From contig OZ231126.1 in NCBI GenBank assembly GCA_965153355.1, forward strand, positions 25,730,001 to 25,794,000: DNA of 64,000 bases, read 5' to 3'. The position numbers were made by a program, and so were the translations under genes. This document shows positions 58,005 to 64,000 of this stretch, piece after piece. Origin of the DNA: Flaccisagitta enflata. Its lineage: Eukaryota > Chaetognatha > Sagittoidea > Aphragmophora. Every line of letters starts with the position of its first letter. Within the stretch, counting starts at the first letter, position 1. The notes beneath the pieces are model-generated. The model worked only from the letters and a program-made list of their open reading frames with translations, did no database searches and was not told where the DNA came from.

Positions 58005-58498
58005 TTTGGGCAGCGGCCTCAAAGGGCCGATGTCCTGTAGAACACAGGGGGGGAATTTCGAGACGTCCGTCCATCCGTCCGTCCTTCCGTCCTTCTGTCC
58101 CCCCCCCCATTGACCATCAAGGCCTCAAATTAGCCCTCCCAGGACTCAATTTTGCCCTCCAGGCCTAAAATCAGCCCTCTTGGCTTCAAATCAGCCCCCC
58201 TCCCATGCCCTAAATCTGCCTCCCAGACCTCAAATCTGCCCTCCAGACCTTCAATCAGCCCTCTAAGCTTAAAACCAGCCCGTCAAACCTCAAATCGGCT
58301 CTCCAAGCCTTAATTATGCCCTCCAACCCTCAGATATGCATTCAGTGGCATAAATCAGCCATCTTGAGCCCCCTCAGGACGGACGGACGTCTCGAAATTC
58401 CCCCCTGTGTTCTACAGGACATCGGCCCTTTGGGGCCGCTGCCCTGCTCTCATTCCACTTTTTCACTGGATCACTCAGCAGGGCATCGGGTACCGCTG
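58005..58498 (+). mobile_element. Family B element with ~70-bp inverted ends
   Basis: 58008 to about 58080 and 58372-58444 are inverse copies with very few mismatches, including GGGCAGCGGCC, 'gtcctgtagaacacag' and GTCCGTCC units. The interior (58112-58370) has degenerate ~20-bp units like CTCAAATCAGCCCTCCA. GGGCATCGGGTACCGCTGA at 58478 repeats the motif beyond the right arm of the 10-kb copy. Confidence 0.8.
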
Positions 58499-58687
58499 AA
58501 CATGTGCGATCCTTGGATGACTAGTTTTGTATGTTCTGTCTGTGTTGCTGTCTCTGACGAATGTCTTTCTCTGTCTGGCTATGATTGCCCTTATCATTCT
58601 TTGTCTTTCGCAGTTTTTGTCTCGTCCAGCGTGTCAGTCTGTCAGTGTGTCAGTCTGTCTTTCTGTCTTTCTGTCTTTCTGTCTTTC

Positions 58688-58796
<109 letters not shown>

Positions 58797-59114
58797 CACA
58801 ATCCTCATCTGTTGTTATGAGTGAGAAACTCTCAGCGTTTACGATGGTGTAAACGTCAAGCGTTTAAATATTTACGATGCATTTCATTGGCGCAATGGGG
58901 ATGGCGACAATAGAGTCAAAGTTTCAGTCCTCCGGTCGTTCTCATTCTTTCTCTCTTTCTCTGTCTCGTTTTCTGTCCTTTTCTTGCCTTGGGTCCTCCG
59001 TCATAGTTTCTGTCTTTCTTGTTTACTGTCCCTCAGTTGGTGTTTTCCTTTTTTGTCATTTTTGTTTCTACAGTCTTCTTTCATTCTTGCTTTCGAGGTT
59101 GTTGTCTCGGTTTC

Positions 59115-59492
<378 letters not shown>

Positions 59493-61025
59493 GTCGCCTT
59501 TGCCGTCGTTGATGACATCATGGTTGCTCCCGTGGCTCAATATCTGTGTGTTCCCTTACTGTTGTCATCAAAATGCATTGTTGTTATAAACGCCCTTGAC
59601 TTTCCACTCACTTATCCTGACATAAATTACGTCGCTCTCTAAATCTCCTCAATTTACACTGAACAAGCTGACTAAAGACGTAAATCGAGATGGAGGTTAT
59701 TCTTTGCCTAGGTCAACGCTGAGTAGTTGGAAGTTAATTGAATCATTAACACCATGTATTCTATAGAAGAGCCTCATAATTGAAACTAGTCACGTAGAGC
59801 ATAACAGTGATTTGGTCGTATTCTAGCAGGCTTTATTTTGTGAGTTTACGGTAATGAAACCCAGAGCGATTTAGCTGTTGATGAAACAATTTTTCTTAGA
59901 TTTAGTAATTTAGGCTCGTAGAAAACTCTGGGGTCATCTGTGGCTGCATCGCAAGATGTTTGCTCTTCATGAAACATGAATCGTAATCAAAATTGATGCA
60001 CTATGTCTCAAGAAAAGCCAGAGGAATTCTCATTTGTCATTGTTTCTCTGAGTTAAGTACTCAGAGACAGACACACTGACATACAAAATGACAGTGTCTT
60101 TTTGAAAGCATCTTATGGTATTCTTAGCACCTTTGAACAGGATCTAAACAACTGCTGACCCAACAACCCACATAATACGCGATTACTACATAAAGAATGA
60201 TCGGTGAAATCTGTAGACCTCACATTTTACCATTGTGCGTGAACTAAAGTCACTTCAACTCATTAAAGAGGAAAAATAGAGAAAATGGAAAGTAAACCAA
60301 AATATACGGTTCTTTCACCGAGATGAATAGAGCTATCAGATAACAGCTTACAATTTGAGCATCATCAAGAACTTCAATCACGTAACTTACATGGAATAAT
60401 TGTATAGGATGAATTGTTGCATATATCACATTGTAAGTAGTGATTCAAGTGCAACGATAGCGTAAAAAAGATAAGTCATAGTTAAGACTAATGGAACCGG
60501 AAAATGCAGAATGTAGTAGCAGCATCATTCATTGATCTGAAATAGATAAGTCTCCTTTGCAATTTAAAGACAGCTTCTTTTTTTTTTCTTCATTCTGTTT
60601 TTTTTTTCTTTTTCAATTCTCTTCTTTTTGCAACTGATGCCACTAACCTCTGAGATGTGTCATAGATAATTGAAAAAAAGAAAAAAATGTTAAAGACTTA
60701 CAAAGACAGTTTAAAAGAGGAAAGGAGGAAAATCTTTAAAGAGAGATTAAAGACGATCTATTAAGAAAAGGCAAGCATGGAATAGAAGAAAAAAAAATGT
60801 ACAGAAAAGAAATAAGAATCTTTGAGTATTTTGATCTCGATCTTGGCAATCACAGCTTATCAGAAAAGAAAATGAAGGAAAGGAAATAAAAAGAAGAGAA
60901 GTGGAAAAAAGGGTAGAAAAACGCCAGATGTATCAGAAAATTCTATGGAAGGGGGAAATTTAATTCAAAACTGAATTCTAAAGGCGTTTTTATTCAGTTT
61001 GACGAGATGTGCGCGTTGCAAACGC
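59493..61025. other. No gene seen
   Basis: AT-rich unique-looking sequence, only short frames, purine-rich patches at 60660-60960. Confidence 0.4.
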
Positions 61026-61027
61026 GG

Positions 61028-61162
<135 letters not shown>

Positions 61163-61333
61163 CTCCTTTTTCTTTGGCATCTCGCCTTTTTATCTTCACA
61201 ACTTTTGCAAAGCCGGTTCAGAGAAGAATTTCCCGTTCCATACGCCCTCAGCTCTCTTTTTTATCTTTCTGTCTCTCTGTTTCTGTTTCTGAGTCTTGGT
61301 CTTTCTCTTTTTCTGATACCAATTTCAGTAAAT

Positions 61334-61500
61334 CATTGTTCATTCATTCATTCATTCATTTATTCATTCCTTTATTTATTCCTTCATTCATTCCTTCATT
61401 CATTCTTTCACTCATTCATTCATTCATTCATTCATTCATTCATTCATTCATTCATTCATTCATTCATTCATTCATTCATTCGTTAATTCATTAATCTTTC
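61334..61500. repeat. (ATTC)n microsatellite
   Basis: ATTC units, first interrupted (CCTT/TTTA), then about 25 clean units to 61480. Confidence 0.95.
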
Positions 61501-61700
61501 ATTCCATTTATTCATTCATTAAATCATATATTTTTTCTTTCACTCCTTCAGTTATTTATCAAAGCAACACTGATTGGATTTTTAACCTGTCATTCATAAA
61601 TTCAATAAGTTTTGTTTATCCTTCTTTTTATTGTTCTTCTATCATCCTTTCTCTGTTTTTTGTGTCTTTGTTTTTTCTTAGTTTCTGTCTTTCATTTTCT

Positions 61701-61816
<116 letters not shown>

Positions 61817-61987
61817 TCTCTTCTCTTTCTCTCCGTATGGTGTAAGGAATAGCTCCAAGATCATCAATCATTTTCAGAGGTGGCTCTGGTGGCATGGGGG
61901 ACAGAGGGAAACAGGAGTCTAGCAGGAAGAAAGAGAGAGACAGAAACTGACTTAGCATTAGAGACAGAGGCAGGCAAGAAAGCCAGA

Positions 61988-62200
<213 letters not shown>

Positions 62201-62289
62201 ACCGAGACAGAGACAGAGACAGACAGAGACTGCTCTTGGAATTGGTTGCTGACGGAGGCAATTGGAAAGGAGAACTCGCGTGGTTTCAA

Positions 62290-62800
62290 GACCTCACTGA
62301 AAGGAGGCCAATGTAGAGGCGAAGGTGGAGGCAAAGTTGAGGGCAAAGTCAAAGTTGAAGGCAAAGGCAGAGGCAGAGGAAAATTTGGGGGCAAGGGTAA
62401 ACGTAAAGGCAGAGGATGAAGCGGAGATGGGGGCCAAACCAGACCAAAGAGGGTAAAGCTTTTAAAAAAAGCTGAGGGTGTAGGCAGAGCTGAGGGAAAA
62501 GGCAAAATTGAGGACATAGTCAAAGTATAGGATCATGGCGAAATTGTGGAAAAAGACAGGTGGAAAAAGTCGTTCTTGCTGGCAATAAAAGGGGCTAAGT
62601 TTTGGGCATTGGCAAATATTGTGGAAAAGGTTAAGGCAAGTTCTACGAAAACAGGGGCAGGAAAAAGTCAAAGGAAAGGGCGAAGTTGATGGCAAACTCA
62701 AAGTTGAGGGCACAGCCACAGGCAGACGCAGAGATGAGGGCAAACCTAAGTTGATAGAAAATCCAGAGGGAAAGATGAGGGCAAAAGCAAACTTGAGGGC
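62290..62800. repeat. Degenerate purine-rich ~12-18 bp repeat
   Basis: Words such as 'gaggcaaagttga', 'gggcaaagtcaaagttga' and 'gaggcagagg' recur irregularly. Lys/Gly-rich frames are artefacts. Confidence 0.55.
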
Positions 62801-62842
62801 AAAGACAGTTGTTGCAAAAGATTATGTTTTCCTGAATTCTTT

Positions 62843-63044
62843 AACGAGGCCGGATACACAGCAGGGGCAGTGATGAAAAAGGCCAATCAAGCATTTGGGC
62901 AGAAGCAGTGGTGCAAAGACAAACCATAACCGATAAACCGATAAACGCCGAATAAATCAAAATCAAAATGTTACCAATCAACGGAGAGAGACGAACCGAC
63001 TGACCGAAATAGCGACTTAAAGATTCGCGTAGCACGCGACTAAA
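62843..63044 (+). mobile_element. Family A element with a 5' internal deletion
   Basis: AACGAGGCCGGATACACAG jumps straight to GCAGGGGCAGTGATG, losing the 5' arm. The 3' hairpin is mutated (ATTCGCGTAGCACGCGACT) and followed by AAA. Confidence 0.75.
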
Positions 63045-63374
63045 GATTTGTACAACGGCTGTGTTGCACTTAATTTTGGCCATGAAGGTATTCTTGTCCC
63101 TAAAAACATTCCCGAATGGATGTTTTTTCTAGAAAGCAACGAAAGAATGTTGTGAAGTACAACGTACATTGTTCGGAGGAAAGAATGAGCTAAAAAGTCA
63201 TACATCAAAGAACAAAATTATGAGGACATGATGCGTTCAACCGAGACTGAGGCAAAAATTAATAACTCGACACAAGTTAAAGTCAATCCCATGATTAAAA
63301 TGGATTTCAGGAGATCAAGATTCGTTAATCGGAAAAATTAATCATCAAAACCGAGTCTGTTGGAGTTATTTAGC

Positions 63375-63582
63375 TTTTTAACCGCGTGCTACGCGACTCT
63401 ACACCCTGCTTTGTCGGTCCGTCGGTCCGCCGGTCCGTCCGTCCGTCGGTCCGTCAGACATTACTTTTTCGGCGTCTATGGGGTTTTTGGCCTTGCAGCT
63501 CCTGCCCAAATGCTTCACTGACTTCAATTATGGCGCCTACCCACCCGCACGCGACTAGGGTAGCCGTGTATCCGGCCTTGTT
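63375..63582 (-). mobile_element. Family A element, complete
   Basis: TTTTT, AACCGCGTGCTACGCGACTC, 'tacaccctgc', a GTCCGTCGGTCC tract, 'tcggcgtctatgggg', CCCGCACGCGACTAGGGTAG, 'ccgtgtatccgg' and CCTTG before a T-run. Confidence 0.85.
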
Positions 63583-63584
63583 TT

Positions 63585-64000
63585 TTTCTTCTCCCTCTCC
63601 GTTTTATTGATAAATGGTCGTCTCCTTCCGTAAAAGGACCCAGTGTCACTCATTTTGTATCTGCCATCATTTATCAAAACCTAATGACAAATGTTCTTTC
63701 AAATTTTTTCTCTCTCTCTCTAAGTTCTCCCCCTTTTAAAAAAGAATTTCTCCTTTTTTAATGACTCTTTATTACAACCTACAAATCAACTGGAGAAATG
63801 ATGATTTATTGATTCGCTGCGCGACTAGGATAGATTCAGGAAGAAAAAAAGGGGAAAAGTGGGAAAACTCCCTTTGGACGGACTCACACACGTGTACAGA
63901 CGGATTGATATAATCAAACGAGGGCAAGTAATAAGTTGAGGCAACTAACCCGGGGTTACCACATCGTTGTGGACAGAAAGGGGGGGCGGAGGGAAAAGGG
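63585..64000. other. No gene seen
   Basis: Contains a short CT run near 63710 and a G-rich end. No repeat family recognised. Confidence 0.35.

Overview
This window looks like nuclear DNA from an animal, most likely an invertebrate. It has a tandem C2H2 zinc-finger gene with TGEKP-type linkers, a fibronectin type III (FN3) reading frame, a CR1/L2-type LINE, hAT and Tc1/mariner-type DNA transposons, and extremely dense long microsatellites. It has no operons, no ribosome-binding sites and no bacterial genes. I cannot name the species.

Protein-coding content is sparse. Convincing: (i) a two-ORF LINE on the minus strand at about 12.39-16.42 kb, with both ORFs apparently intact; (ii) a single-exon 15-finger C2H2 gene on the plus strand at 34.3-35.8 kb. 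Probable: an FN3 plus poly-glycine frame on the minus strand at 47.5-48.4 kb, bracketed by near-identical direct repeats of about 335 bp. Broken genes: decayed fingers just after the zinc-finger stop codon, a second zinc-finger relic at 38.2-41.6 kb cut by two transposons, and two Tc1/mariner-like transposase fragments at 3.5 and 7.9-8.4 kb.

The rest is mostly repeats. The most striking are short non-autonomous elements, here called families A, C and D, which I read as one superfamily. They start with CAAG, carry a (GACC/GGAC)n-type interior, and end in a terminal hairpin followed by an A-run. The hairpin arm is repeated near the 5' end, and hairpin and 5' copy change together between subfamilies. 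About 20 copies are visible. Family B (3.9, 10.1, 21.9 and 58.0 kb) has inverted ends rich in GGCCCC and an internal minisatellite of about 20 bp.

TA-flanked MITEs (11.4, 25.8, 28.7, 29.4 and 50.1 kb), pogo-like MITEs (6.8 and 21.0 kb) and fold-back elements fill much of what remains. Several elements are nested, so insertion order can be read. At 50.1-51.9 kb a TA-MITE contains a hAT element with a clean 8-bp target duplication, and that element contains further insertions.

Region by region: 0-6.5 kb holds trinucleotide arrays and two large minisatellites. 6.5-11.9 kb holds MITEs, family A/B/D copies and transposase relics. 12-16.6 kb is the LINE. 17-31 kb holds dispersed MITEs and GT/CT/GA arrays. 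31-34 kb holds a very long GTT array and CT/CTGT arrays. 34.3-41.6 kb is the zinc-finger gene and its transposon-split relic. 42-46.5 kb is mostly microsatellite. 46.5-49.3 kb is the repeat-flanked FN3 unit. 50-52 kb is the nested transposon block. 52-64 kb holds microsatellites, a family B copy and family A copies. I saw no tRNA, rRNA, CRISPR array or riboswitch.
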